Assembly: GCF_032970905.1 (NCBI RefSeq)
Contig: NZ_JAWJZA010000003.1
DNA from: Veillonella absiana
Lineage (GTDB): Bacteria; Bacillota; Negativicutes; Veillonellales; Veillonellaceae
DNA length: 64,000 bases
Strand: one strand, 5' to 3'
Of this stretch, positions 53,982 through 63,430 are shown piece by piece. The notes under the pieces were generated by a model, which saw nothing but the letters and a program-made list of their open reading frames with translations, ran no database searches and was not told the origin of the DNA. How positions within the stretch are numbered: position 1 is the first letter of the stretch; every line of letters begins with the position of its first letter. Position numbers and translations under genes: made by a program.

Positions 53982-54797
53982 ATGCTGAAAACTCGTGTTA
54001 TAACAGCTCTAGTCGGTTTTATTATCGCTATCGTATGCATTACATTTGGTGGGGTGGTTTTTGATGCCCTTATTACTCTGTTAGCATTAATTGGATGGCG
54101 TGAGTTTACGCTATTAGCAAAATCACGCCGTGTTCGCATGCCTTTATTGTGGGGCTATATCTATATCCTCGCGGTAATGACATCTTTATCCTTAGGCTAT
54201 TATAATATTATTCTTGCTATCGGCTTAGCTGGAGTTTTCTGCTTGTATATGATGATGACTTTCGGTGAACGCTATAAATTACATAATGTAGGGTATAGTA
54301 TCTTTGGTGTAATTTATGTATTACTAGGAATGGGTGCATTATTATTGATTCGTCAGGATTCTCTATATAGTTTGCTACCTATGCCATATGAACGAGACAA
54401 TTGGGGTGTTGTAACGATTTGGCTCTTGTTATTTACAACTTGGGCTAGCGATACATTTGCCTATTTTGCAGGTCGTGCTTTTGGTAAAAATAAAATCGTT
54501 CCTACTATTAGTCCTAACAAAACCTTAGAGGGCTTTATTGGCGGTTTTATTGGTGCTATTGCAACGGGGATTGTATATGCCTTTATTGTGGGAACACCTA
54601 TGTATATGGGGGCTTTCTTTGGCATTATTATCGGCGTTCTTGCACCATTGGGAGACTTATTCGAATCTAAAATGAAACGCATTTGTGATGTAAAAGATTC
54701 TGGTGTGTTATTACCAGGGCATGGTGGTGTATTAGATCGTTTTGACAGTTTGTTATTTGCGGCTCCGGCAGTTCTTGCATATTTAACATTGTTATAA
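53982..54797 (+). CDS. cdsA: Phosphatidate cytidylyltransferase
   Basis: Membrane enzyme making CDP-diacylglycerol from phosphatidic acid and CTP, 271 residues with about eight hydrophobic helices. The signature near the C-terminus, SKMKRICDVKDSGVLLPGHGGVLDRFDS, is complete. The middle segment SDTFAYFAGRAFGKNKI...SPNKTLEGFIGG is typical. It sits between uppS and dxr, the usual uppS-cdsA-dxr-rseP order. Confidence 0.97.
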   Translation: MLKTRVITALVGFIIAIVCITFGGVVFDALITLLALIGWREFTLLAKSRRVRMPLLWGYIYILAVMTSLSLGYYNIILAIGLAGVFCLYMMMTFGERYKLHNVGYSIFGVIYVLLGMGALLLIRQDSLYSLLPMPYERDNWGVVTIWLLLFTTWASDTFAYFAGRAFGKNKIVPTISPNKTLEGFIGGFIGAIATGIVYAFIVGTPMYMGAFFGIIIGVLAPLGDLFESKMKRICDVKDSGVLLPGHGGVLDRFDSLLFAAPAVLAYLTLL

Positions 54798-54809
54798 TCG
54801 AGGCAAATT

Positions 54810-55955
54810 ATGAAATATCTTAGCATATTAGGCAGTACTGGCTCTATCGGTACACAAACGATTGATGTGGTAAATCAACATCCAGATCGTTTTATAATTG
54901 TGGCATTAGTGGCGCATCATAATATTGATTTACTAGAACAACAAATTCTAGCCCATGAACCTATCATGGCCGGTGTTGTTGATGAAAGTGCCTATAAAGC
55001 TCTCAAGTCTCGTTACCATGGACCTACTAAACTCTATTGTGGTGAAGAAGCTTTAATTGCAGCTGCTACGTTACAAGAGGCGACAATGGTAATTACCGCT
55101 ATCGTTGGTGCTGCAGGAATTAGCTCCACAGTAGAGGCTATCAAGGCTGGAAAAACTATTGGGTTAGCCAATAAGGAAACCTTAGTGGCTGGTGGTTTTC
55201 TGATTACATCATTAGCTAAGGAACATAATGTAAAGATTCTGCCTATCGACAGTGAACATAGTGCTATTTTCCAATGTTTAGAAGGACAAGTGAAGGAGAA
55301 TGTTGATAAATTAATTATCACTGCCTCTGGTGGTCCTTTACGAACTTGGACGCGAGAACAAATTCAAACTGCTACTGCAGCTGATTGTTTACGTCATCCT
55401 ACATGGAGCATGGGGAATAAGATCACTATAGACTCTGCGTCTTTATTTAATAAAGGTCTAGAGGTTATTGAGGCTCATTGGCTTTTCGATTTTGATTTTG
55501 AGCATATCGATGTAGTAGTACATCCACAAAGTATTGTACACTCTATGATTATGATGAAGGATGGGGCTATTTTGGCTCAATTAGGTAATCCGGATATGAG
55601 AGAACCTATTCAATATGCTATGACCTATCCTGACAGAATTCCTTTGGTTTATAAAACATTGGAATTCAAAGAATTACTAGAATTACAATTTATGCCGCCT
55701 AGATATGATGATTTCCCTGCTTTAAAACTAGCATTTGAAGTAGGTCGTCAAGGGGGCTTTAAACCAGCCGTATTCAATGCAGCTAATGAAACTGCAGTAT
55801 ACGCATTTTTAGAGGATAAGATTTCTTTCCCTCAAATATATCAAACCGTTACATCCGTCTTAGATGCGATGGAATCGGAAGATGACTTTACTCTAGATAA
55901 CCTATTGGCCATTGACCAATGGGCAAGATGTAAAGCTTCTGAATTAATTAAATAG
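54810..55955 (+). CDS. dxr: 1-deoxy-D-xylulose-5-phosphate reductoisomerase
   Basis: Second MEP-pathway enzyme, 381 residues, converting DXP to MEP with NADPH. The opening LGSTGSIGTQTIDVV binds NADPH. ANKETLVAGG, PIDSEHSAIFQCL (metal ligands Asp/Glu), the flexible loop TWSMGNKITIDSASLFNKGLE and the VHPQSIVHSM segment are present. The pathway is continued by ispG (57.1 kb) and ispH (23.3 kb) in this window. Confidence 0.97.
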   Translation: MKYLSILGSTGSIGTQTIDVVNQHPDRFIIVALVAHHNIDLLEQQILAHEPIMAGVVDESAYKALKSRYHGPTKLYCGEEALIAAATLQEATMVITAIVGAAGISSTVEAIKAGKTIGLANKETLVAGGFLITSLAKEHNVKILPIDSEHSAIFQCLEGQVKENVDKLIITASGGPLRTWTREQIQTATAADCLRHPTWSMGNKITIDSASLFNKGLEVIEAHWLFDFDFEHIDVVVHPQSIVHSMIMMKDGAILAQLGNPDMREPIQYAMTYPDRIPLVYKTLEFKELLELQFMPPRYDDFPALKLAFEVGRQGGFKPAVFNAANETAVYAFLEDKISFPQIYQTVTSVLDAMESEDDFTLDNLLAIDQWARCKASELIK

Positions 55956-55963
55956 GAGTTACT

Positions 55964-56980
55964 ATGATAACAATGTTAGCCACCATATTTGTGTTTGGGG
56001 TTATTGTGTTCATTCATGAATTAGGACACTTTGTAACTGCTAAGGCTTGTGGTATGCGTGTTGATGAATTTGCCATCGGTTTTGGTCCTGCCATTGTAAA
56101 AGTTCAAAAAGATGAGACTTTATATTCTATTCGTGCTATTCCATTAGGTGGTTATAATAAAATTGCCGGAATGAGTGATGAAGAAGAATTAGACGATCGA
56201 TCTTTCTTGAATAAACCAGCATGGCAGAGATTTATCGTTATTTCTGCCGGTGCAGTGTTCAATTTCCTTTTGGCTATCTTAATCGTATTTTCAATTTTGG
56301 TAATCTCTGGAGCACCAAGTCCGTCTTCAGAACCTGTGATTGGTCGTATGCATTCTACGGGTCCAGCAGCGATAGCACATTTGGAGGTAAATGATAAAAT
56401 TACTTCTATAAATGGTAAGAAAATTACTAAATGGACTGATATTGCTATAGCTTTACAAGGAACTCAAAAACACGCAATTCCAATTGTGGTGGAACGTAAC
56501 GGTCAAATGATTGAGTCTACCATTATTCCTATGGAAACTGATAATGGGCGTGCGATTATTGGAATTAATCCTTCGTCTATCATGACAAAATATCCTATAG
56601 GTGAGGCCGCTTATCGTGCTGTGGCCTATACAGTCAATATGGTTCATCAAATGATTACCGGCTTATGGTCTATGATAGTAGGGACAGAAGAAGCTCAATT
56701 AGCGGGCCCGGTAGGAGTGGCACAAATGGCTGGTGAAGTTGCTCAAATTGGCTTTGTGTATTTATTACAATTCACAGCTATTTTGAGTATCAACCTAGGT
56801 GTTATTAATCTATTGCCATTACCCGTTCTAGATGGTGGTCATCTCATCATCATCCTTGTTGAAAGTATTACAAGACGCAAATTACCGCCTAAGGCATTAC
56901 AATATATCCAAATGGCTGGGTTGGCGCTTTTATTATTTATTTTCTTGTATACTACAGTACAAGATATTAGCCGTATCTAA
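55964..56980 (+). CDS. rseP: Site-2 protease RseP (RIP metalloprotease)
   Basis: Intramembrane zinc protease, 338 residues, that cleaves anti-sigma factors and leftover signal peptides. HELGH is at about residues 18-22 in the first helix. One PDZ domain (about 110-190) follows. The second zinc motif is VLDGGH near 290, and further hydrophobic helices complete the fold. It lies in the uppS-cdsA-dxr-rseP-ispG-proS run. Targets in this organism are unknown. Confidence 0.95.
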   Translation: MITMLATIFVFGVIVFIHELGHFVTAKACGMRVDEFAIGFGPAIVKVQKDETLYSIRAIPLGGYNKIAGMSDEEELDDRSFLNKPAWQRFIVISAGAVFNFLLAILIVFSILVISGAPSPSSEPVIGRMHSTGPAAIAHLEVNDKITSINGKKITKWTDIAIALQGTQKHAIPIVVERNGQMIESTIIPMETDNGRAIIGINPSSIMTKYPIGEAAYRAVAYTVNMVHQMITGLWSMIVGTEEAQLAGPVGVAQMAGEVAQIGFVYLLQFTAILSINLGVINLLPLPVLDGGHLIIILVESITRRKLPPKALQYIQMAGLALLLFIFLYTTVQDISRI

Positions 56981-57067
56981 GATAAGACTGATATACTAAC
57001 GTAATATACTCTATACATAGCCAGATATGTTATATTTTAAGCTGGTCATTGAGTTAGAACATACATA

Positions 57068-57083
57068 AACGAAAGATCGTTTA
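57068..57083 (+). repeat. Short hairpin adjoining the ispG ribosome binding site
   Basis: AAACGA (57068-57073) and TCGTTT (57078-57083) pair around AAGA, ending directly against the AGGAGA SD. A weak 6-bp stem that could influence initiation. Confidence 0.35.
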
Positions 57084-57094
57084 GGAGATATACT

Positions 57095-58171
57095 ATGATA
57101 GTAAGAAAACAAACTAATGGAATCATGGTAGGAAATGTAAAAATTGGTGATTTTGCACCAGTGAGTATTCAATCTATGATTACAACGGACCCTGTCCATA
57201 TAGATAAGGCTATAGCAGAAATTAATCGCCTTGCAGATGCGGGTTGTGAAATTGTTCGTGTAGCAGTACCAAATATGGATTCTGCGAAAGCCTTAAAAAC
57301 TGTAAAAGCAGGGATTCATATTCCATTAATTGCAGATATTCATTTTGATTATCGCCTTGCTTTGGAAGCCATTGATAATGATGTAGATGCATTGCGTATC
57401 AATCCAGGCAATATCGGTGGTGAAGATCGTGTATTAGCGGTTATTGAAAAGGCTAAACCAAAACAAATTCCAATTCGTATTGGTGTTAATGCTGGTTCAC
57501 TACCACAACATATTTTATCTGCCTACGGTGGTCATCCAACTGCTGATGGTATGGTAGAAACAGCAATAGAACACATTCGTATTTTGGAAAAATTAGACTA
57601 TCGTCAAATGAAGATTTCCATTAAAGCTACGGAAGTGCCATTGATGGTAGAGGCATATCAAAAGCTTTCAGCTAAGGTGCCATATCCTTTACATTTAGGT
57701 GTTACCGAAGCAGGTACAATTACACAAGGTACAATTAAGTCTGCTATGGGTATTGGCGCCTTGTTATTGCAAGGCATAGGCGATACTATGCGCGTATCCC
57801 TAACAGGTGATCCTATCCATGAAATTGAAGTCGCTCAAGGTATTTTAAGTAGCCTTGGTTTACGAAATTTCGGTGCTACTATGATTTCCTGTCCTACTTG
57901 TGGACGTTGCCAAGTTAATTTGTTTGACATGGCAGAGATTGTAGAGGCTCGTTTAAAAACGATTAAGGTCCCAATTAAAGTGGCTGTTATGGGATGTGTA
58001 GTCAATGGACCAGGTGAAGCGAGAGAAGCTGATTTTGGGATTGCTGGCGGTAAAGGCCTAGGGATTATCTTCCGTAAAGGTGAGGTCCTCAAACAAGTAC
58101 CAGAAGCAGAATTAGTAGATGCTTTATTCCGTGAAATTGATGATTATTTAGAAACACTTGATAAGGAGTAA
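57095..58171 (+). CDS. ispG: 4-hydroxy-3-methylbut-2-en-1-yl diphosphate synthase
   Basis: Sixth MEP-pathway step, an Fe-S enzyme of 358 residues. A TIM barrel (VSIQSMITTDPVHIDKA, ADIHFDYRLALEA) is followed by the cluster domain with CPTCGRC and GCVVNGPGEA, the ligand cysteines. The SD is AGGAGA. The upstream gap of 114 bases holds a short dyad AAACGA/TCGTTT touching the SD. Confidence 0.97.
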   Translation: MIVRKQTNGIMVGNVKIGDFAPVSIQSMITTDPVHIDKAIAEINRLADAGCEIVRVAVPNMDSAKALKTVKAGIHIPLIADIHFDYRLALEAIDNDVDALRINPGNIGGEDRVLAVIEKAKPKQIPIRIGVNAGSLPQHILSAYGGHPTADGMVETAIEHIRILEKLDYRQMKISIKATEVPLMVEAYQKLSAKVPYPLHLGVTEAGTITQGTIKSAMGIGALLLQGIGDTMRVSLTGDPIHEIEVAQGILSSLGLRNFGATMISCPTCGRCQVNLFDMAEIVEARLKTIKVPIKVAVMGCVVNGPGEAREADFGIAGGKGLGIIFRKGEVLKQVPEAELVDALFREIDDYLETLDKE

Positions 58172-58177
58172 TTATTC

Positions 58178-59896
58178 ATGTTAGCAAGTAAATTATATGC
58201 ACCAACATTACGAGAAATGCCTTCTGATGCTGATGTAATTAGCCAACAATATATGTTACGTGCTGGTTTTATTCGTAAAATGTCCAGCGGTTTATATAGC
58301 TTTTTACCATTGGCGTGGAGAAGTATCCGTAAAATCGAAGGCATCGTTCGTGAAGAATTAGATGCAGCAGGGGCTCAAGAAATTATGATGCCAATCATTC
58401 AACCTGCAGAAATTTGGAAGGAATCTGGTCGTTGGAATGCATATGGTGCAGAAATGATTCGCCTTCATGATCGTCATGACAATGAATATTGCCTTGGCCC
58501 AACACATGAAGAGATGATTACTACACTTGTTAAAAATGAAATCAACTCCTACCGTCAATTGCCAGTAAACTTATATCAAATTCAAAATAAATACCGCGAT
58601 GAACGTCGTCCACGCTATGGCTTGATGCGTAGTCGCGAGTTTATTATGAAAGATGCGTATTCATTTGATGCTGATGAAGCAGGTTTAGATATTCAATATA
58701 AATTGATGTATGATGCGTATTCTAATATCTTTGCTCGTTGTGGTTTGACATGTAAACCAGTGGAAGCTGACTCTGGTGCAATTGGTGGTTCCAATACACA
58801 TGAATTCATGGCTATTGCAGAGGCTGGTGAAGCAGATATCATTCATTGTACAAAATGCGATTATGCTGCGAACATTGAAATCGGTAAACCAGGTATTATG
58901 AAACAAACTGAAGAAGCGTTGAAAGAATTAGAAGTAGTAGAAACACCACATGCTAATACGATTGATGCTGTAGCAGAGATGCTTTCATTACCATTAGAAA
59001 AAACAATCAAAGCAGTAGTATTTGCTATTGAAGATAAAGTCATTTTAGCCATAGTTCGCGGTGATCATGAAGTGAATGAAGTAGCAGTGCAACATGCTGT
59101 GGACGGTAATGTAGAACCTGAAATGGCAACACCAGAGCAATTGGTACGCGTTGGTTTAACAGCTGGATTTATTAGCCCTGTAGGTTTAAAACAATCCGAA
59201 GAATTCGCTATTGTTGTAGATGAATCTGTTATGGAAACATTCAACGTATGTGGTGGAGCTAACAAACCTGATGCTCATTACATCAATATCAATCCAAAAC
59301 GTGATTTCAATGTAGAGAATATTATCGTAGCACCAATTCGTTTAATTACTGATGAAGACGTATGTCCAACATGTGGTGGTGAATTGGCTAAGAGCAAAGG
59401 TATTGAAGTAGGCCAAGTATTCAAATTGGGTACAAAATACTCTGAAGCATTAGGGGCTACATTCCTTGATCAAAATGGTCGTCCTAATCCAATGGTAATG
59501 GGTTGCTATGGAATCGGTGTTTCCAGAACATTGGCAGCAGCTATTGAACAATATCATGATGAAAATGGTATTATCTGGCCACGCTCCATTGCTCCATTTG
59601 AAGTTGTTATCGTACCTATCAATGCTAAAGACGAAGCATTAATGGAAACAAGTACAACTATCTACAATGAATTGAAATCTGCTGGCGTAGATGTATTATT
59701 AGATGATCGCAAAGATCGTGCAGGCGTTAAATTTAAAGATGCTGATTTAATCGGCTATCCTTTACGCATTACAGTGAGCAAAAATACATTGGAAAGCAAT
59801 GAAGTGGAATTAAAAGTTCGTAAAAATGGGGAAGCTATTAATACACCAATTGCTGACGTAAAAGCAAAAGTTGAAGAATTATTGGAAACATTATAA
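58178..59896 (+). CDS. proS: Prolyl-tRNA synthetase (bacterial type)
   Basis: Charges tRNA-Pro, 572 residues, bacterial form with the INS editing domain (about 220-405) between class II motifs 2 and 3. Motif 1 is around GLYSFLPLAWRSIRKIE, motif 2 is FIMKDAYSFDADE-like after RDERRPRYGLMRSREF, and motif 3 is GCYGIGVSRTLAAAIEQ. The C-terminal anticodon-binding domain is about 465-570. It begins six bases after ispG and ends the operon at a strong terminator. Confidence 0.98.
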   Translation: MLASKLYAPTLREMPSDADVISQQYMLRAGFIRKMSSGLYSFLPLAWRSIRKIEGIVREELDAAGAQEIMMPIIQPAEIWKESGRWNAYGAEMIRLHDRHDNEYCLGPTHEEMITTLVKNEINSYRQLPVNLYQIQNKYRDERRPRYGLMRSREFIMKDAYSFDADEAGLDIQYKLMYDAYSNIFARCGLTCKPVEADSGAIGGSNTHEFMAIAEAGEADIIHCTKCDYAANIEIGKPGIMKQTEEALKELEVVETPHANTIDAVAEMLSLPLEKTIKAVVFAIEDKVILAIVRGDHEVNEVAVQHAVDGNVEPEMATPEQLVRVGLTAGFISPVGLKQSEEFAIVVDESVMETFNVCGGANKPDAHYININPKRDFNVENIIVAPIRLITDEDVCPTCGGELAKSKGIEVGQVFKLGTKYSEALGATFLDQNGRPNPMVMGCYGIGVSRTLAAAIEQYHDENGIIWPRSIAPFEVVIVPINAKDEALMETSTTIYNELKSAGVDVLLDDRKDRAGVKFKDADLIGYPLRITVSKNTLESNEVELKVRKNGEAINTPIADVKAKVEELLETL

Positions 59897-59902
59897 AACA
59901 TA

Positions 59903-59946
59903 TATAGTTATATTAGAATATTGCTTATTGAGCTAATATAACTATA
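59903..59946 (+). repeat. Perfect 14-bp hairpin directly after proS
   Basis: TATAGTTATATTAG (59903-59916) pairs with CTAATATAACTATA (59933-59946), 16-base loop. No T-run follows; the real terminator is the next hairpin. It may stabilise the mRNA end or be a protein-binding dyad. Confidence 0.7.
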
Positions 59947-59949
59947 GCT

Positions 59950-60003
59950 AAATAGCAAAGTTACGATATATGACTAAATACATCGTAACTTTGCTATTTT
60001 TTC
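59950..60003 (+). terminator. Terminator of the proS operon
   Basis: A perfect 18-base stem (AAATAGCAAAGTTACGAT with its complement) and 14-base loop, followed by T-rich sequence. An unusually long stem. Confidence 0.88.
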
Positions 60004-60202
60004 TTGAATAAAGTGTAAGAATAAGGGATAATAAATTGATAGTATAAAATTTTACATATCTCATAATAGGTCTATATATTTTATAGTACAATAATGTATA
60101 TAAGTATCATTACAACGGTGCTTGGAGCATATAGATATATAATGTGTGCATATTTGAGTTAAAACACTATAAATTATATAATACATTTTATGAGAAAGGG
60201 GC
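60004..60202. other. AT-rich intergenic region before the PHP gene
   Basis: Together with the hairpins upstream this gap is about 305 bases. Its first 150 bases show no frame, repeat or RNA motif I can support. The last 50 hold the promoter listed next. Confidence 0.6.
60154..60182 (+). promoter_or_regulatory. Sigma-A promoter of the PHP gene
   Basis: TTGAGT at 60154-60159 and TATAAT at 60177-60182 with a 17-base spacer. The transcript would have a leader of only about 15-25 bases. Confidence 0.65.
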
Positions 60203-60205
60203 GTG

Positions 60206-61033
60206 ATGGACATGCGAGTTGACTTTCACATGCATTCTACGTTTTCTGATGGTATAGAGACACCGGAACAATTGTTAACACATGCTATCGAACAAGGTAT
60301 TTCCTATATGGCCCTTACAGATCACGATGAAATTGATGGTTGTCGTGTAATGAAAGCTATCAAACAAGATCAGGTTCAAATCATTACCGGTTGTGAGTTC
60401 AGTTCTGATTTTAGAGGAAAAGATGTTCACATTTTGGGATATGACTTTGACCCCAATAATAAACCATTACGTGATTTTTTGGCGTATTTCAAGGAAAAGC
60501 GTTATGAACGTGTTATCAAAATGATTGAACTGTGTCAAGCTAATGAGTTTATGATAACCTTAGAGGAACTCAAATCTAAGTTCCCTGATACTGAGGCCTA
60601 TGGTCGTCCACATATTGCGCAATTACTTATAGAACACGGTTATGCCCAAAATGTGCAAGACGCATTTGATCATATTTTAAACGCCAAAGGACCTTGTTAT
60701 GTACCAAAGGTTAAACTCAAGGTACCTGATGTACTTGATATCATTCATCAAGCTGCGGGATTGGCTATTCTAGCACATCCAATCTTAATACGTAATGATA
60801 CTTGGGTAGAGGAATTATTAGATTATGATTTTGATGGTATAGAGGTATATCATTCTAAACATAATACCGAGGCAGAGGAACGCTATTTAGCTATGGCTAA
60901 GGAACGTCATTTACTCGTTTCTGGTGGTTCTGATTATCATGGTATTAATGGACGTACACCCTATCACTTAGGTGAATATGTTGTGGATTCTGAAAAATTT
61001 AATTTATTTATGAAAGCTATAAAAGCTTACTAA
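60206..61033 (+). CDS. PHP-domain phosphoesterase (TrpH / RNase AM-like)
   Basis: Metal-dependent phosphoesterase of about 275 residues. PHP ligands are visible: HMHSTFSDG, LTDHDEIDG, a Glu/His set in TGCEFSSD and HILGYDF, AHPILIR, and the final GSDYHG. E. coli relative RNase AM (YciV/TrpH) degrades 3',5'-bisphosphonucleotides and trims rRNA 5' ends; the same job here is inference. Starts GTG 60203, ATG 60206 and ATG 60212 all follow GAAAGGGG, and the exact one is uncertain. It has its own promoter and no partner upstream. Confidence 0.88.
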   Translation: MDMRVDFHMHSTFSDGIETPEQLLTHAIEQGISYMALTDHDEIDGCRVMKAIKQDQVQIITGCEFSSDFRGKDVHILGYDFDPNNKPLRDFLAYFKEKRYERVIKMIELCQANEFMITLEELKSKFPDTEAYGRPHIAQLLIEHGYAQNVQDAFDHILNAKGPCYVPKVKLKVPDVLDIIHQAAGLAILAHPILIRNDTWVEELLDYDFDGIEVYHSKHNTEAEERYLAMAKERHLLVSGGSDYHGINGRTPYHLGEYVVDSEKFNLFMKAIKAY

Positions 61034-61051
61034 TATAGAAATGGGTCGGGC

Positions 61052-61080
61052 TTGACGTAGTATCAAGTACTATGTATTTA
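61052..61080 (+). promoter_or_regulatory. Candidate promoter of the P-loop/Asp23 gene
   Basis: TTGACG at 61052-61057 and TATTTA at 61075-61080, 17-base spacer. It leaves a leader of about 55 bases before ATG 61141. Confidence 0.45.
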
Positions 61081-61140
61081 GAGCCTAGTATCCTCACATT
61101 AAATGAAAGTCTTCAGGTAGTACCTGGACGAGGAATACAT

Positions 61141-62016
61141 ATGGAAGTTGTAGCATTTGTTGGTAGTAGCGGTACCGGAAAGAGCCATCGTGCCCTTGTT
61201 ATTGCTCACGAAAATAATATTGAATGTATCATCGATGATGGTATTTTGATTCATGACAATAAAATAGTAGCAGGATTCTCGGCTAAAAAGGAATCTAGCC
61301 GACTTAAAGCCGTGCGCCGTGCCATCTTCCAAGATCCAGTGCAGGTCAAATCTGTTAAAGATATGATTGATAAAATTAATCCAGAACGATTGATGATTAT
61401 TGGCACATCTGACAATATGGTACAGAAGATTACAAAAGCTCTTGGCATTCCATTACCAAGTCGCTATATTCGCATTGAAGATGTAGCTACACCGAAGGAG
61501 ATTGAAAAGGCGCAATACGCTAGACTAAAAGAAGGAAAACATATTATCCCAGTGCCTACTATGGAATTGAAACCTCATTTTAGAGGTTATCTCATCGATC
61601 CAATCAAAACGATGTGGCGCCGTAGAACATTAAAGAAACAAAACCCAGATGAGCTCGGTCAAATTGGTTCAGAAGGATTTGAACGATCCGTGGTACGTCC
61701 AGCATTTAGCTATTATGGACGACTTACATTTGCAGATGAAGTCATTCTAAAGCTTGTGAGAAACGGACTTGAGAAGGTTGCAGGTGTAGATGCATCTAGC
61801 GATATTTCTTTCAAAAAGAGTAAACAAGGTCAAAATGGCCTAAATATTGATTTATCGGTAGTTATTGAACATGGACATCCAGTGCGTCCATTGATGCAAA
61901 ATATTCAAGAATCTGTTCGTCAAGAAATTGAATATATTACAGGTATGTCTATTGAGCGTATGTCTATAAAAGTAAAAAATATTGTTGAACCTAAACGAAA
62001 AATAATTAGACAGTAA
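61141..62016 (+). CDS. P-loop NTPase fused to Asp23/Gls24-like domain
   Basis: A 291-residue two-part protein. Residues 1-175 form a small P-loop NTPase-like domain with Walker A GSSGTGKS at 8-15 and a DDGILI segment at 32-37 that resembles HPr-kinase-like nucleotide enzymes. A basic linker (MWRRRTLKK) leads to an Asp23/Gls24 (alkaline-shock) domain at about 185-282: YYGRLTFADEVILKLV, then VDLSVVIEHG-like strands and SVRQEIEYITGMSIERM. ATG 61141 has GAGGA six bases upstream; ATG 61072 has no SD. Function is unknown; Asp23-domain proteins are linked to envelope stress. The stop lies within the terminator stem. Confidence 0.8.
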   Translation: MEVVAFVGSSGTGKSHRALVIAHENNIECIIDDGILIHDNKIVAGFSAKKESSRLKAVRRAIFQDPVQVKSVKDMIDKINPERLMIIGTSDNMVQKITKALGIPLPSRYIRIEDVATPKEIEKAQYARLKEGKHIIPVPTMELKPHFRGYLIDPIKTMWRRRTLKKQNPDELGQIGSEGFERSVVRPAFSYYGRLTFADEVILKLVRNGLEKVAGVDASSDISFKKSKQGQNGLNIDLSVVIEHGHPVRPLMQNIQESVRQEIEYITGMSIERMSIKVKNIVEPKRKIIRQ

Positions 62017-62036
62017 TCCTGTCTAATTATTTTATT
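61999..62036 (+). terminator. Terminator overlapping the P-loop/Asp23 stop codon
   Basis: A perfect 15-base stem (AAAATAATTAGACAG with its complement) with loop TAATC, with T-rich distal arm. The stop codon TAA 62014-62016 sits in the loop. Confidence 0.85.
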
Positions 62037-62104
62037 GTCGACATACTGAATAAGTAATCATCAGCTAACACTAGAGATGATGTATATTATATTAGGAGTT
62101 TTAG

Positions 62105-63418
62105 ATGAAGTCATATTATATTTATACCTATGGTTGTCAAATGAATACAGCAGATTCCGAGCGCTTGGCGCATCAATTAGAGCAAGTGGGTTACTTGCCT
62201 ACTGAGGAGGTTGAGGCTGCTGATTTAATCTTGCTAAATACTTGCGCAGTACGTGAAACTGCTGAAACTAAGGTTTTTGGCCGTATTGGTGAATTAAAAC
62301 GATTAAAAGAGAAAAATAAGAATTTAATTTTGGCCATCACTGGTTGTATGGCACAAAAGAACCAAGCTGAAATGTTTAAACGTGCTCCCCATGTAGATAT
62401 TGTTCTAGGAACACATAATATACAACATATTAATGAGATGATTGCAGAAGTACAACGGACACATAAGCATCAAATTAATGTTGATATGGATAATACGGTT
62501 CTCCCTGAATTACAAGCCAAACCAAATGGAACTTTCTTTGCGTGGGTACCAATTATGAATGGTTGTAATAAATTCTGTACATATTGCATAGTACCACATG
62601 TGCGTGGGCGTGAAATTAGTCGTCCTGTTGAGGCTATTGTGAAAGAAGTAACAGAACTAGGTCAACAAGGATTTAAAGAGATTACATTGCTGGGACAAAA
62701 CGTAAACTCCTATGGTTTAGACTTCAAAGATGGTACTGATTTTGGTACTTTAATTACAGCTCTTGATGGTATCCCAGGGATTGAACGTATTCGCTATATG
62801 ACAAGCCATCCACAAGATATGACTAAATCCATGATTGATGCATTAGGGTCTTCTAGTAATGTAGTGACGCATCTACACTTACCAATTCAATCTGGTTCAA
62901 ATCGAATTTTACAAAAAATGAATCGTCATTATACTGTCGATCATTATAAGGCATTATTACAATACTGCCGTGAGAAAATCAAAGATGTAGTTGTTACTAC
63001 AGATATTATCGTAGGTTTTCCAGGAGAAACGGAAGAAGATTTCCAAGATACATTACAATTGTTAAAAGATGTTCGCTATGATATGGCATATACATTTATT
63101 TATTCAAAACGTTCCGGTACACCAGCGGCGACGATGGATGAACAAGTACCAGAAGAAGTAAAGCGTGTTCGTTTACAACAATTAATGGATATTCAAAATG
63201 AAATCTCCCTTGATTTGAATAAACCTATGGAAGGTCATAATTTTGATATTATCGTAGAAGGGCCTAGTCAACGTGATGAGAATACCTGGTTTGGTCGTAC
63301 ATCGGGCAACAAAATGGTGCTATTTCCAAAAGACGATTCCCTCAAGGTTGGCGATACTGTAACGGCACATATTGACCGTGCGCAAACCTGGGTGTGCTAT
63401 GGGAGTATTATAAAATAG
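62105..63418 (+). CDS. miaB: tRNA-2-methylthio-N6-dimethylallyladenosine synthase MiaB
   Basis: Radical-SAM methylthiotransferase acting at tRNA position 37, 437 residues. The N-terminal UPF0004 domain has three cluster cysteines (YGCQMN, LNTCAVRE, TGCMAQ). The radical-SAM motif is CNKFCTYC, and a C-terminal TRAM domain (about 370-435) binds RNA. The SD is AGGAG. The dimethylallyl donor comes from the MEP pathway encoded elsewhere in the window. A UvrA-like fragment follows after 12 bases. Confidence 0.97.
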   Translation: MKSYYIYTYGCQMNTADSERLAHQLEQVGYLPTEEVEAADLILLNTCAVRETAETKVFGRIGELKRLKEKNKNLILAITGCMAQKNQAEMFKRAPHVDIVLGTHNIQHINEMIAEVQRTHKHQINVDMDNTVLPELQAKPNGTFFAWVPIMNGCNKFCTYCIVPHVRGREISRPVEAIVKEVTELGQQGFKEITLLGQNVNSYGLDFKDGTDFGTLITALDGIPGIERIRYMTSHPQDMTKSMIDALGSSSNVVTHLHLPIQSGSNRILQKMNRHYTVDHYKALLQYCREKIKDVVVTTDIIVGFPGETEEDFQDTLQLLKDVRYDMAYTFIYSKRSGTPAATMDEQVPEEVKRVRLQQLMDIQNEISLDLNKPMEGHNFDIIVEGPSQRDENTWFGRTSGNKMVLFPKDDSLKVGDTVTAHIDRAQTWVCYGSIIK

Positions 63419-63430
63419 AAGGGTTGTATA

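Noticed and set aside
61072..61140. Longer start for the P-loop/Asp23 protein at ATG 61072
   Set aside because: No SD precedes it and it lies over the candidate -10, while ATG 61141 has GAGGA at correct spacing and places the P-loop near the N-terminus as usual.
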